Positions 29,034-37,459 of a DNA stretch of 64,000 bases are shown here, one piece after another. Below the pieces are notes generated by a model. It was given only the letters and a program-made list of their open reading frames with translations, did no database searches and had not been told where the DNA came from. Position 1 is the stretch's first letter, and every line of letters starts with the position of its first letter. A program made the translations under genes and the position numbers. The stretch is taken from NCBI RefSeq assembly GCF_013401515.1, contig NZ_CP058529.1:620001-684000 (forward strand), read 5' to 3'. This DNA comes from Halorarum halophilum (lineage in GTDB: Archaea > Halobacteriota > Halobacteria > Halobacteriales > Haloferacaceae).

Positions 29034-29128
29034 ACCACTACCCTACAACGCGAGGCCGTGTAACTCTACGCGGACAGGGGTCGGACTTCGAACCCTGTAT
29101 GATGAGGGGTAGAGCGTATCCGCTCGCG

Positions 29129-30205
29129 TCAGTCGGCCGGGACGCCATGCTCGTCGGGAGCCAGAAACGACGTCATGTCGACCGAGAACGGTCCGGCGCC
29201 CGTGACCAGCAGCGCCGAGACCAGACCGAACAGCGAGATGTGCGCGAGTACGGGGTCGTCGGGGAGCGCGAACAGCGTCGTCGTGAAGACGGCGAACGCG
29301 GCCGCCGACGCTGCCCGGGTGAAGAACCCGACGAGGAGCAGCGCGCCGATGAACAGTTCGGTGAACGCCGCGCCGAGCACCCACAGCTCCGGAGGGACCG
29401 CCAGTGCCGTCGTCAGCCCGTACTTGTCCACGACGGCGAGCGCGGCCTCGGGGGCCAGTAGCTTCTCCGCGAGTGCGAGATAGACGAACACGGCGCCCAT
29501 CCCGACACGGACGATCGTCGGAACGAAGCGCTGGTACGGCTCCGTCCAGCGATCGAAGGGGACCGCGACGCGCCTGTAGAACGGGTCGATCCGGGAGTAG
29601 ACGGTATCCTCGTCCTCGGAGAGTCGTGTGAGAAGGTGGTCGGCGCTCGGTCGACCACTTCCCACCACGAGCACGGCGACCAGCCCGGCCGAGTACTCGA
29701 ACGCGAACAGGAAATCGGGGTGGATGGGCAGGAGCGCGACGTAGGTGACGAGCGCGACGAGGGCGACCGCCCGGGTCGCGAGCCCGAACAGGAGGAGGAA
29801 GCCGACCGCGACGCCGAAGGGTCGGACGGGAACGGCGGTGGCGCCGTCTGTGACGAGCGGTGTGAACAGGTAGCCGGCGTACCCGGCCCCCACCATCGGG
29901 AGCCCGAGGCTGAGTCGGAACAGCCAGGGGAGGAACTCCTCGTACTCGGAGAGCGCCCGACGGAAGGCCCGGACGTCCGCCGAGAACGGCTGGAACCAGA
30001 GGTAGCCCGCCATCGAGACGATGACCGCGACGGCTCCAGCAGCCAGCGCGCCGACGACGACCGGATCGCCCAGCGCTGCGACCAGGAACGCCACGGGGTC
30101 ACCGCGTTCCGACGCTTCCGTGACGTACTCGACGTGCGCGGCAGCCACCCCCGGAAGCGAGAGAACGCCGAGGAGCACTCCCCAGACCGTGGGTCGAAGT
30201 GCCAT
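29129..30205 (-). CDS. DoxX-family membrane protein
   Basis: This is a 358-residue membrane protein. It has a cleavable-looking N-terminal hydrophobic segment (VWGVLLGVLSLPGVAAAHVEY), several helices, then a C-terminal DoxX-like unit with VRVGMGAVFVYLALAEKLLAP and FTELFIGALLLVGFFTRAA. DoxX proteins are linked to thiosulfate/quinone or redox chemistry in some organisms, but most are uncharacterised. The protein looks like two related four-helix modules in tandem, an inference from the repeated pattern. A TATA-like ATTTACG lies about 25 bases before the ATG. Confidence 0.8.
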   Translation of the reverse strand: MALRPTVWGVLLGVLSLPGVAAAHVEYVTEASERGDPVAFLVAALGDPVVVGALAAGAVAVIVSMAGYLWFQPFSADVRAFRRALSEYEEFLPWLFRLSLGLPMVGAGYAGYLFTPLVTDGATAVPVRPFGVAVGFLLLFGLATRAVALVALVTYVALLPIHPDFLFAFEYSAGLVAVLVVGSGRPSADHLLTRLSEDEDTVYSRIDPFYRRVAVPFDRWTEPYQRFVPTIVRVGMGAVFVYLALAEKLLAPEAALAVVDKYGLTTALAVPPELWVLGAAFTELFIGALLLVGFFTRAASAAAFAVFTTTLFALPDDPVLAHISLFGLVSALLVTGAGPFSVDMTSFLAPDEHGVPAD

Positions 30206-30318
30206 CGTTGGACGTTCCCACGGTACCGTCGTAAATCCCCACCTTCGTCCACGGATAGACGTAGTGGGACCGCCGAACACGTCGTGGGAGACGACGGCGT
30301 TCGTCGAAACGGACGGTG

Positions 30319-30747
30319 CTAGACGTCGAACACCACGTACGCTCGCCAGCCGTCCGACGTCTCCGTCAGGTCCATCTCCGAGTACGTCACCGCCTTCACT
30401 TCGCGCGCGCCGGCGACGTCGGCGAACGGGACACCGCGGGCGCTCGCCTCGACCACCCACTCCTCGCCGTCCCGTCGGACCGTCGCCTCGTTGTCGACGG
30501 GGAGGACGCCGCGCACGTCCCGCTCGTAGATGAGCTGGTCGAGGTAGTCGAACAGCGCCGCCTCCGGGTTCTCCGAACGGATCGAGAACGAGAAGCGCTC
30601 GCCGCTCTCGGGTACGTCATCGCACATCGCGGCCGCGAGCCCGTCCGCCAGGGCGCCGAAGACCGCGTCGACGCTCGGCCCGCGTGCCGCGACACCGACG
30701 TCCGCGGTGTGGTCGCGGAGTTCGTAGGTCGCCTCCGAGGCCGTCAT
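30319..30747 (-). CDS. archease, RtcB cofactor
   Basis: Archease speeds guanylation and turnover of RtcB. The 142-residue protein is full length, with the hallmark YELRDHTADVGVAARG at the start, the metal-site aspartate in that segment, and the C-terminal VKAVTYSEMDLTET and YVVFDV. Its ATG overlaps the stop of the DUF502 gene by four bases, so it is cotranslated with that membrane protein and not with rtcB itself, which lies on the same strand 2.5 kb to the left. Confidence 0.92.
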   Translation of the reverse strand: MTASEATYELRDHTADVGVAARGPSVDAVFGALADGLAAAMCDDVPESGERFSFSIRSENPEAALFDYLDQLIYERDVRGVLPVDNEATVRRDGEEWVVEASARGVPFADVAGAREVKAVTYSEMDLTETSDGWRAYVVFDV

Positions 30748-32132
30748 CGCGCTTCGTCCTCGCTGTCGTCGTCGCTCTCGTGGGTGCCGTCTTCCCCGAG
30801 GGAGTCGTCGTCGGACTCCCCGGAGCAGTCCCGTGTCGATTCGAGGTCGCTCCGGTCGGCTATCTCGGCTGGCGGAGTGGCGGTCCCCTCCCGTTCGGCG
30901 TCGGTTCGAGTGGCTTTCGCCGGAGGTCGCTCCGTCCCCTCTCGGAGGTCCGGGTCCCGATCCGCGAGTTCCGCCGGCCGTTGGCGCTCTTCCTCCCGGA
31001 GCTCCTCGTCTCGGTCGGCGACAGCCTCGGGACGCCGGTCCTCCGTCTCCCGCAGTTCCTCGTCCCGATCCGCGGCGGACGCGGGGGGTCGGTCGGTCCC
31101 ATCCGTCTCCGGGTCGTAGCGACCCGCCTCCCGGGCAGGTGTGACGGTGGTCTCGTCACGCCCGTACAACGAATCGTGTCGACGATCCTCCTCCGGGTCG
31201 TCCGCGTCGTCCGCGTCGTCCCGCTGGGCGCGAGTGCGGCGGGCGATGTCCGTCGGGGTCTTCGACCGTTCCGGCGTGACCTGGCGGTCCCACTCGTCGG
31301 ACCGATCCCCCTCGACGTCCTCGGTCCGGCGGACGTCGGGGGAGTCGGCGCCGGGGTTCAGCTTCTGGTCGGCGTGCTCGACGCTGGCCAGTTCCCGCAT
31401 CTCCTCCTCCGAGAGGCCCGCCGATCCCCCCGAACCGCTGCTGACCGCGACGCCGCTGGTGACCACCGCGCGGATCCCCTCCTCGACGGTCATGTCCACG
31501 TTCATCACCTTCTCCTCGGGCATGTGGACGAGGTGTCCGCCCATCACCGGGTTCGGTGCGAGCGGGAGGAACAGCGTGAGCATCCGGGAGTGTCCGGCCG
31601 GCTCGCGGAGCGCGTCCGGGGTCTCGGTCGTGACGAAGCCGAGCGTGTAAGCGCCCTCGTGGGGGAACTCCACGAGCTTCACGTCACGGAAGTTCTGCGT
31701 GTCGTCCTCGAGCATCACGTCCGACATCTGCCTGAACGACTCGTACACCGAGCCGACGCCCGGGATGGCCGCGATGGCGGCGTCGAAGTAGTCGATGGCG
31801 ATGCTCCCGAAGCGGGTCGAGTTGACGAACAGGCCGACGACGAAGATGACCGCGAGGAGGACGACCGGGGAGACGAGTTCGATGAGGTCCTCCCGGTTCA
31901 CGGTGACGCCTCCGAGGTTGCCGACGGGGATCGTCAGCTCCGTCCCCCTGCTGATGCCGAGAACGCCGTCGGAGAGCAGGTCGAGGTACGTGAACACGTA
32001 CTGTGCTGCGATCGCGAGGACGATCGCCGTGATGAGCAGCGGAACGATGACGGCGACCCCGGTGATGAACGCACCCCGGATCGTGGCGCGGAGCGAGTCC
32101 CCGACTTCCCGGGCCGACCAGTCCCTTTCCAT
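30744..32132 (-). CDS. DUF502 membrane protein with repetitive acidic tail
   Basis: This is a 462-residue protein. Residues about 1-210 form the DUF502 core: two membrane helices (about 20-45 and 85-105), the TRFGSIAIDYFDAAIAAIPG and GSVYESFRQMSDVM elements, and a soluble domain with LPLAPNPVMGG. The remaining half is hydrophilic and low-complexity, with an 18-residue unit repeated (see the repeat entry). The tail should be in the cytoplasm. Function is unknown; DUF502 is widespread in bacteria and archaea. ATG at 32132 is preferred over the preceding GTG. It is first in an overlapping pair with archease. Confidence 0.85.
   Translation of the reverse strand: MERDWSAREVGDSLRATIRGAFITGVAVIVPLLITAIVLAIAAQYVFTYLDLLSDGVLGISRGTELTIPVGNLGGVTVNREDLIELVSPVVLLAVIFVVGLFVNSTRFGSIAIDYFDAAIAAIPGVGSVYESFRQMSDVMLEDDTQNFRDVKLVEFPHEGAYTLGFVTTETPDALREPAGHSRMLTLFLPLAPNPVMGGHLVHMPEEKVMNVDMTVEEGIRAVVTSGVAVSSGSGGSAGLSEEEMRELASVEHADQKLNPGADSPDVRRTEDVEGDRSDEWDRQVTPERSKTPTDIARRTRAQRDDADDADDPEEDRRHDSLYGRDETTVTPAREAGRYDPETDGTDRPPASAADRDEELRETEDRRPEAVADRDEELREEERQRPAELADRDPDLREGTERPPAKATRTDAEREGTATPPAEIADRSDLESTRDCSGESDDDSLGEDGTHESDDDSEDEAR
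30826..31091 (-). repeat. tandem 18-residue coding repeat in the DUF502 tail
   Basis: About five copies of a 51-54 base unit encode an 18-residue pattern RPxAxxADRDEELREtED. Copies one to three are close (RPPASAADRDEELRETED, RRPEAVADRDEELREEER, QRPAELADRDPDLREGTE) and the last two are decayed. The pattern is highly charged and predicted helical or disordered. Confidence 0.75.
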
Positions 32133-32255
32133 CACCCCGAACGATGAGAAGGGGAGGCAAAACCGTTCCCCCCGACGGCCGTCGGCGTCGTCACCGGCTC
32201 GGCGTGGTCGGATCCGACGGTGGAGTTATATCCCCTTCACGACTACCGGACCCTT

Positions 32256-32750
32256 GTGAGCGTCAACGTGGAAAAGCGTGTGGACGGACCCGGAGACGCC
32301 ACACACGTGGAGGACGCCTGGACGTTGAAGGAGCGGATCCGGGCGGAGGAGGGCGTCCTCAAACAGCGACGCGGATTCTTCACCGACGCCTACCGACGCT
32401 CGACGACGTACCTGTTCTTCGAGGAGGGTTCGCTCGACTCCGACGGCGACACCCTCGTCGCCTTCGCATCGGTTCGACGCGACGGGTACGTCCTCTTTCT
32501 CGCCGTGGAGCCCGACACGCGAGGCCGCGGGTACGCGGAACGGCTGGTCGCACAGGTCGCGGAGGAGCACGGGAGCGTCACCTGCCACGCGCGGACGACC
32601 AACGAGGACGCGCTCGGCTTCTACGAACACGTCGGGTTCGACATCGTCCGCCGGATCGACAACTACTACGAGGACGGCGGCGCGGCGTACTACCTCCGTC
32701 TCGGCGACGACGGCGGGCTAACGGAGCGGCTCTCTGAGTTCCTCCGGTGA
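32256..32750 (+). CDS. GNAT-family N-acetyltransferase
   Basis: This is a 164-residue acetyl-CoA-dependent N-acetyltransferase. The pantetheine/acetyl-CoA signature is LAVEPDTRGRGYAERLV at about 87-103, followed by NEDALGFYEHVGFDIVRR, the typical last part. The N-terminus carries WTLKERIRAEEGVLKQRRGF. The GTG at 32256 is chosen because TTATATC at about 32225-32231 predicts a start near 32253, and longer readings lie over the promoter. Substrate is unknown; acetylation of a protein N-terminus or small amine is possible. It is divergent from the DUF502 gene. Confidence 0.85.
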   Translation: MSVNVEKRVDGPGDATHVEDAWTLKERIRAEEGVLKQRRGFFTDAYRRSTTYLFFEEGSLDSDGDTLVAFASVRRDGYVLFLAVEPDTRGRGYAERLVAQVAEEHGSVTCHARTTNEDALGFYEHVGFDIVRRIDNYYEDGGAAYYLRLGDDGGLTERLSEFLR

Positions 32751-33410
32751 CGGGAGTCGACACCCCCTTGTGCCCGGGTCGCGTACCTCCCGGTGCGCGC
32801 CACTAGTCCCCGCCCGAGTCTACCCATCAGGGTGCGATGACAGCGCGGAGAACCCAGGCGCGCGACATCGGTCGCTGACGCGACCCGGCTCCCTCGTCAG
32901 CCGCATCCGACGATACCAGCCACGCCGGTTCACGCCGGTACGGCATCCGGTGGCTTCTTCGAAGCCGCCCGCCCGGCACGAGGGTTTCCCGACCGACGCG
33001 GCACGCCGCCACGGGATGAGGTCGGACGTTAGTGTTCCGGGCGCACATTTCAGATATCCAATCAGGAGTATCTGCAAATATTATTCACAACATCGGTTAC
33101 GGTCTATCGTTTAGATTGGTCATCCCCCAAGGAGCCGATCTCCTGTCGTGCATACGGGAATTGAATGATGATGAGGAGCCAGGAATAATGTCTGCCGGGA
33201 GTGGTGTATGTCTGTAAGGTTCGAATGTCCGTGCTGGATATACGGCGCATATCGGGCACGAGAACGGGACCGTGTGATGGTCGAAGGTATCGCTAAGAAC
33301 GAGTGGTTCACCAATCATTCACTACAGACGGAACTAATAGCAGCCTCCTTCGCGCACAGCATGTGAAGGGTTAACATGAGCTGCCAGCGTAGTCTAGGAG
33401 CCGAAGTACG
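32751..33410. other. gene-free stretch, becoming AT-rich rightwards
   Basis: No gene is supported over 660 bases. The left half is GC-rich and has a small hairpin GGCTTC-TTC-GAAGCC (32952-32966) and a directly repeated CACGCCGGT (near 32930). From about 33040 the composition drops to a clearly more AT-rich state with several short frames on both strands (for example 33120-33314 minus) that have neither family likeness nor a promoter. It may be decayed DNA. Confidence 0.5.
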
Positions 33411-34205
33411 ATGGAGACAGTCACATCAGCAGACGGAACCGCAATCGCCTTCGAGCGGACGGGAAACGGACCACCGCTCGTGCTCGTGCATGGGAACGGC
33501 GATGTCCACGAGTTCTGGGACCTGGCTGGCGCCCGCCTCGCCCTCGCGGAGCACTGCACGGTCTACGCGATCGAGCGTCGTGGTCGCGGCGAGAGCGGCG
33601 ACGCCGCCGAATACGCACTGGATCGGGAGGCCGAGGACGTGGCTGCGGTCGTCGATGCGATAGACGAACCGGTGACCCTGCTCGGTCATTCCGGGGGAGC
33701 CGTCTATTCGTTGGAGGCGGCCCTGCGATCGGACAATCTGCACACACTCGTCTTGAACGAACCCCCTATCGCTGTCGACGACCACGAACTCGACGTCGAG
33801 GGTCTCGTCGAATTGGAGAAGCTGCTGGACGACGGCGAGAACGAGCAAGCGCTCGTCGTGTTCCTGCGAGAAGTCGCCGGGATTTCGCAGGCGGAGATCG
33901 ACGAGTTTCGCTCGGAACCGATGTGGCAAGAGATGGTTGCGGCGGCCAATACACTGCCCCGCGAACTGCGGGCGATCGCCGAGTACGAGTTCGACGCGAC
34001 CCGGTTCGCGGACATGACCACCCCCACCCTGGTGTTGTCCGGCAGCGAGAGCCCCCAACTATTCAAAGATGCTGCGGAAGCGGTCGACGAGGCGCTCCCG
34101 AACAGCCGGGTCACGTTCCTCGACGGGCTCGCACACGAGCCGATGAACACCGCACCGGACCGCTTCGTCGACGAGGTGCTCACGTTCGTCCGTGAATCGA
34201 ACTGA
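33411..34205 (+). CDS. alpha/beta hydrolase
   Basis: This is a 264-residue single-domain hydrolase. It has VLVHGNGDVHEFWD for the oxyanion hole, nucleophile elbow GHSGGAVY and histidine in LDGLAHEPMN. The acidic member of the triad appears to be Glu in SGSESPQLF rather than Asp. The substrate is unknown. The gene stands alone in the gene-poor patch, with AT-rich flanks on both sides. A TTAACATG at 33372-33379 may be its promoter region; the start ATG at 33411 fits the family. Confidence 0.85.
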   Translation: METVTSADGTAIAFERTGNGPPLVLVHGNGDVHEFWDLAGARLALAEHCTVYAIERRGRGESGDAAEYALDREAEDVAAVVDAIDEPVTLLGHSGGAVYSLEAALRSDNLHTLVLNEPPIAVDDHELDVEGLVELEKLLDDGENEQALVVFLREVAGISQAEIDEFRSEPMWQEMVAAANTLPRELRAIAEYEFDATRFADMTTPTLVLSGSESPQLFKDAAEAVDEALPNSRVTFLDGLAHEPMNTAPDRFVDEVLTFVRESN

Positions 34206-34627
34206 CGGATCAGCGATCGGCCTTCTCATCGCCGGTGTCCGTTCCGTACGCAGGTTCTTCTTAGCGGCTATTTCAGAATTCTCTGCCGACAATATCGACG
34301 GTGCGCTGCTGAAAACACCCTTTTCATTCGGCAGATGACTCGTGACAGCGACAGGGTTGGCTGTCGAACTGACTACAAGCACGCTCTATCTAATGCCCGA
34401 TTCAGCGAGAAAACGTGAAACGACGCTCTCTCCGCGGTGTATCCGTCCTCTGTAGTGAGCAGGCCAGTTCCTCCGGAGACTCGATAACTCGCTCTGGCAC
34501 TGCGGCATACAGGCGTGTATCTCCCGCAAAATTCCATCGGAAATGGAGTTGTCGGGTTGCAGTTTTAGATCGTGGGGGTTCTGTTGAAAGCCTCTTCTTC
34601 AGACAGTTACCATAGCGGAACTGCTCA
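34206..34627. other. gene-free AT-rich stretch with two similar elements
   Basis: No supportable gene. Two short stretches resemble each other in the same direction: 34306-34338 (starting CTGCTGAAAACACC) and 34581-34610 (starting CTGTTGAAAGCC), both followed by a CTT-rich run and a CAG near the end. Such ends recall insertion-sequence termini, but no transposase, target duplication or inverted partner is visible. Short minus-strand frames here look fortuitous. Confidence 0.4.
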
Positions 34628-34939
34628 CTACAGTTGCACACCAAACATAGCCAATATACCCGAGAGAAGGGAGTACAGGAGATACCCTCCGAGAAGGGCT
34701 GCCATTGCTATCACTATGACCGAGTTGAGGGTTGAATGCCAAGAACTCGTAGAATCCCCGTCCCCCTGTCCCATTTCAGCTCCACCATCTATGTATCCCA
34801 TCGACTGGAGGGCTGCAACCCCAGAATCTCCGTCCGTATTCTCCATTCTAGCTTCTATATCCCCATTTACATCCCTTATTCCACCACTATTCATACCCCC
34901 CATACCGCCACCCTCTAATCCTCCGCCATCTCCATCCAT
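34628..34939 (-). CDS. small Gly-rich protein with C-terminal membrane helix
   Basis: This is a 103-residue protein of no recognised family. The first 70 residues are rich in Gly, Asp, Met and Ser (GGGLEGGGMGGMNSGG near the start), followed by one long hydrophobic helix (about 73-98, with AALLGGYLLYSLLSGILAMF). A TATA-like CTTATTTACG at 34962-34971 lies about 27 bases before the ATG, which supports a real leaderless gene. Base composition is lower in GC than most neighbours, which suits acquired or viral-type DNA. A tail-anchored membrane protein is the simplest reading. Confidence 0.55.
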   Translation of the reverse strand: MDGDGGGLEGGGMGGMNSGGIRDVNGDIEARMENTDGDSGVAALQSMGYIDGGAEMGQGDGDSTSSWHSTLNSVIVIAMAALLGGYLLYSLLSGILAMFGVQL

Positions 34940-35385
34940 ATTTATTCAGACCTTTCGGCGTAAATAAGCTTTCTCCTGCGTAAGTCTCCGATTTCTCGAA
35001 TCACCACTAGAGACGCTTTGAATTCCGTACTCTCTATTCAACACGCTGCTCTTGATAGATCTTCCACCAGTACGTGGCCGATAGACTATGCGTGGTCCCA
35101 TAATCGAGTGATCTGCCCTCTGACTGTCACATCCTCAAGAAGGTTGAATACGAGAGAACCTGCCGATCCTTTGGCTTTTGAGTGCTGTATGCCCCAGTTT
35201 TCCTTCCGCTGAGTTTACTGGTAGATTTACACCCAGTAGTGCACCGGCCGACATCCTCGAACGACCGATACCGGTCCGCTCGTTCGCCACCGGACACTAC
35301 ACAACCGACGTCCCCTACTGTAACGACCGAGTACGCGAATCCAGCGAGACACACGCTTTTGTACGCCGACCATGACCCATCTGCT
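34940..35385. other. gene-free AT-rich stretch
   Basis: About 445 bases with lower GC than the surroundings. No frame has family likeness or haloarchaeal codon character. The left end carries the promoter of the minus-strand small protein; the right end carries a TATA-like CTTTTGTAC (35356-35364) about 25 bases before the aldo/keto reductase start. Confidence 0.5.
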
Positions 35386-36270
35386 ATGCAGACGCGCGCC
35401 CTCGGCGAGACCGGTCACGACAGCACCATCACGACGTTCGGCGCCATCGCGCTCAACTGGCTCGAACAGGAGGGGGCGGACCAGATGGTCGAACTCGTGC
35501 TCGACTACGGCGTCAACCACTTCGACGTCGCCCCGACGTACGGGGACGCGGAACTCAAACTGGGGCCGAAGCTCCGCCAGCACCGCGAGGAGATCTTCCT
35601 CGGCTGCAAGACCCAGGAGCGCGGGTACGAGGGGGCCAGGCGGAAGCTCGATCGGTCGCTCGACCGCCTCGGCGTCGAGCACATCGACCTCTACCAGGTT
35701 CACGGGCTCGAGTACGAGGAGGAACTCGACACGATCACGGGCGACGACGGCGCGCTCGAGGCGTTCTGGGAGGCGAAGGAGGAGGGGCTCGTCGACCACA
35801 TCGGGCTGACGAGCCACGGCGACCCGCGGCTCATCCTCGAGGCGATGGACCGCATCGACGACCTCGAGACCGTGATGTTCCCGATGAACCCGGTGGTCGC
35901 CGGGAAGGACGACGACGAGCACGATTACGGGGCGGTGCTCGACCGCGCGAACGACGAGGGAATCGGCACACTGGGCATCAAGGCCTTCGCGAAGGGACCC
36001 TGGCCCTCGACCGACGAACTCCCCGAGGGTGACCGACCCTACTCGAACTGGTACGAGCCCGTCGATACACCCGACGAGATCCGGGAACGGTTCGACTTCG
36101 CGGCCGAACAGGGGCTCACGAGCGTCATCAACCCCGGCGATCCGAAGCTGGTCGCGATGGTACTCGACGCGGCCGAGCGCTACGACGGGATGGACGAGGC
36201 GGCCCAGCGCTCCCTGATCGAGCGCCTCCGTCACGAGCAGAGCCCCGTCCCGGAGCAGCTCCACCACTGA
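35386..36270 (+). CDS. aldo/keto reductase
   Basis: This is a 294-residue AKR TIM-barrel protein. The Asp and Tyr are in HFDVAPTYGDAE, the Lys in LGCKTQERG and the His in YQVHGLEY. The late coenzyme region is less conserved (VINPGDPKLV), as in the subfamily often annotated as predicted oxidoreductases. The ATG at 35386 is chosen by the family start (QTRALGETGHD) and promoter spacing. It is followed 25 bases later by the methyltransferase gene, so the two may be one transcript. It is unrelated in detail to the reductase at 10386. Confidence 0.88.
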   Translation: MQTRALGETGHDSTITTFGAIALNWLEQEGADQMVELVLDYGVNHFDVAPTYGDAELKLGPKLRQHREEIFLGCKTQERGYEGARRKLDRSLDRLGVEHIDLYQVHGLEYEEELDTITGDDGALEAFWEAKEEGLVDHIGLTSHGDPRLILEAMDRIDDLETVMFPMNPVVAGKDDDEHDYGAVLDRANDEGIGTLGIKAFAKGPWPSTDELPEGDRPYSNWYEPVDTPDEIRERFDFAAEQGLTSVINPGDPKLVAMVLDAAERYDGMDEAAQRSLIERLRHEQSPVPEQLHH

Positions 36271-36295
36271 CTCGCCCGAGTTACGACGATCGCTG

Positions 36296-37015
36296 ATGGA
36301 CGTACCGAGTACGGTGACTGCGGCGCTCGCGGACCGCCCCGTGGAGGGTGCGGTCTGCCTCGAAGCCGGGGCGGGCGTCGGGAACACGAGCGCGGGACTG
36401 CTCGCGGCCGGCGCGGACCGCGTCTACGCCATCACGAACGACGTCGAACACGCGACAGTAGTACGCGAGCGGGTCGGCCGCGACGACCCGGACCGAATCG
36501 CCGTGATCGAGGCGGACCTCAGCTCCGTCCCCCTGGCGGACGACTCGGTCGGGATCATCACCGCCCATGGACTATTCAACGTTCTCGATCCCTCGGTACT
36601 CGAGCCGGTCGTCGCCGAACTGACGCGGGTCACGGCTCCCGGGTGCCACCTCGTCGTGGACGACTACGAACCACTACCCGACGGTGCTGCTGTGGCCGAC
36701 CTGTTCGCCGTCGAGAACGCGGCGACACAGTTGGCCGAGAACCGTCCCGCACTGACGTTCTACCCGGCGCCAGTTCTCCGACGGCTCCTCGTCGGGCACG
36801 GCTGGGAGTTCGAGCGCGAGCGGACCTTGCTGGACCCCGTCCCCTGGACGGCGAATCACCTCGAGGCGCACGCGGACGTGACGCGCTCCGCCGCGTCGGA
36901 GCTCCCCGACGACCTGGGCGAACGCCTGACGGCGGAGGTCGAGCGCCTGGCGACGGAGATCGGTGGCGAGTCGGCGGGGCGGATGTACAGCCTCGCGCTC
37001 CGCCTGCCGGTCTGA
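36296..37015 (+). CDS. class I SAM-dependent methyltransferase
   Basis: This is a 239-residue Rossmann-fold methyltransferase. Motif I is VCLEAGAGVGNTSAG at about 20-34, an acidic residue for the SAM ribose is near YAITNDVEH, and the motif IV region reads VGIITAHGLFNVL. The C-terminal third is helical. It probably methylates a small molecule; substrate unknown. It follows the aldo/keto reductase by 25 bases. Confidence 0.82.
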   Translation: MDVPSTVTAALADRPVEGAVCLEAGAGVGNTSAGLLAAGADRVYAITNDVEHATVVRERVGRDDPDRIAVIEADLSSVPLADDSVGIITAHGLFNVLDPSVLEPVVAELTRVTAPGCHLVVDDYEPLPDGAAVADLFAVENAATQLAENRPALTFYPAPVLRRLLVGHGWEFERERTLLDPVPWTANHLEAHADVTRSAASELPDDLGERLTAEVERLATEIGGESAGRMYSLALRLPV

Positions 37016-37459
37016 CCCGCCCGGAACACGTTCGGCTGGGAGCCCTTCGACGGACCCGGAACGGGGTGAGTGACGACCGGGAGTCCTGTGACCGATTCCG
37101 AGCTACGACGGGACGGCCGTGTCGGTTCAGATTCTGTTAACTCCGGGAGAGGTCGCCCCGACAGGGTCGGGGCGACGCCGGCCCGCGAGTACGTGAAGGA
37201 TCGTATCGTCACCCGATGATCCCGACTGTGGCCGAATCCTGCTCCACCCGGTTCCGGTAAACGAGTGGTTTTCAACCCTCGGGAACTGAATTAATAGTGA
37301 TGACGAATCGGTTACATAGTCCACCCTCTCGTTCTATCCTCGGGCTCCGACCGCCGGTCGAACCGGGTGCGCCCTGTGCGAGCGAACGTGCTGGTCGTTC
37401 GGCCTCGACCACAAGGCTATTTTACTCCAGGGTTGTTAGAGGAATTAACGAGGGGTACC
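37016..37459. other. intergenic region with a strong hairpin, before the Bat-like gene
   Basis: No gene is supported in 440 bases. It contains the long inverted repeat at 37152-37176 and an AT-rich block at about 37285-37300 (GAATTAATAGTGATGACG). The promoter of the Bat-like gene is at the right end: CTATTTTACT at about 37413-37422 puts the transcription start near 37443. Confidence 0.55.
37152..37176. terminator. perfect 11-bp hairpin downstream of the methyltransferase
   Basis: GTCGCCCCGAC-AGG-GTCGGGGCGAC is an 11-base perfect inverted repeat with a 3-base loop, 136 bases after the methyltransferase stop. No T-run follows, so it is not a canonical archaeal terminator; it may stabilise an RNA end or mark an RNA or regulatory site. 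Confidence 0.4.

Noticed and set aside
29086-29100. TTCGAA motif looking like a minus-strand tRNA T-loop
   Set aside because: Stem bases do not pair and no cloverleaf can be drawn around it.
33216-33240. GGTTCGAATGTCC as a tRNA relic marking an integration site
   Set aside because: No T-stem pairing and no acceptor 3' end; the likeness is limited to seven bases.
34402-34644. 80-residue minus-strand frame as a transposase remnant
   Set aside because: No DDE or HUH motif and no match to transposase patterns that I know.
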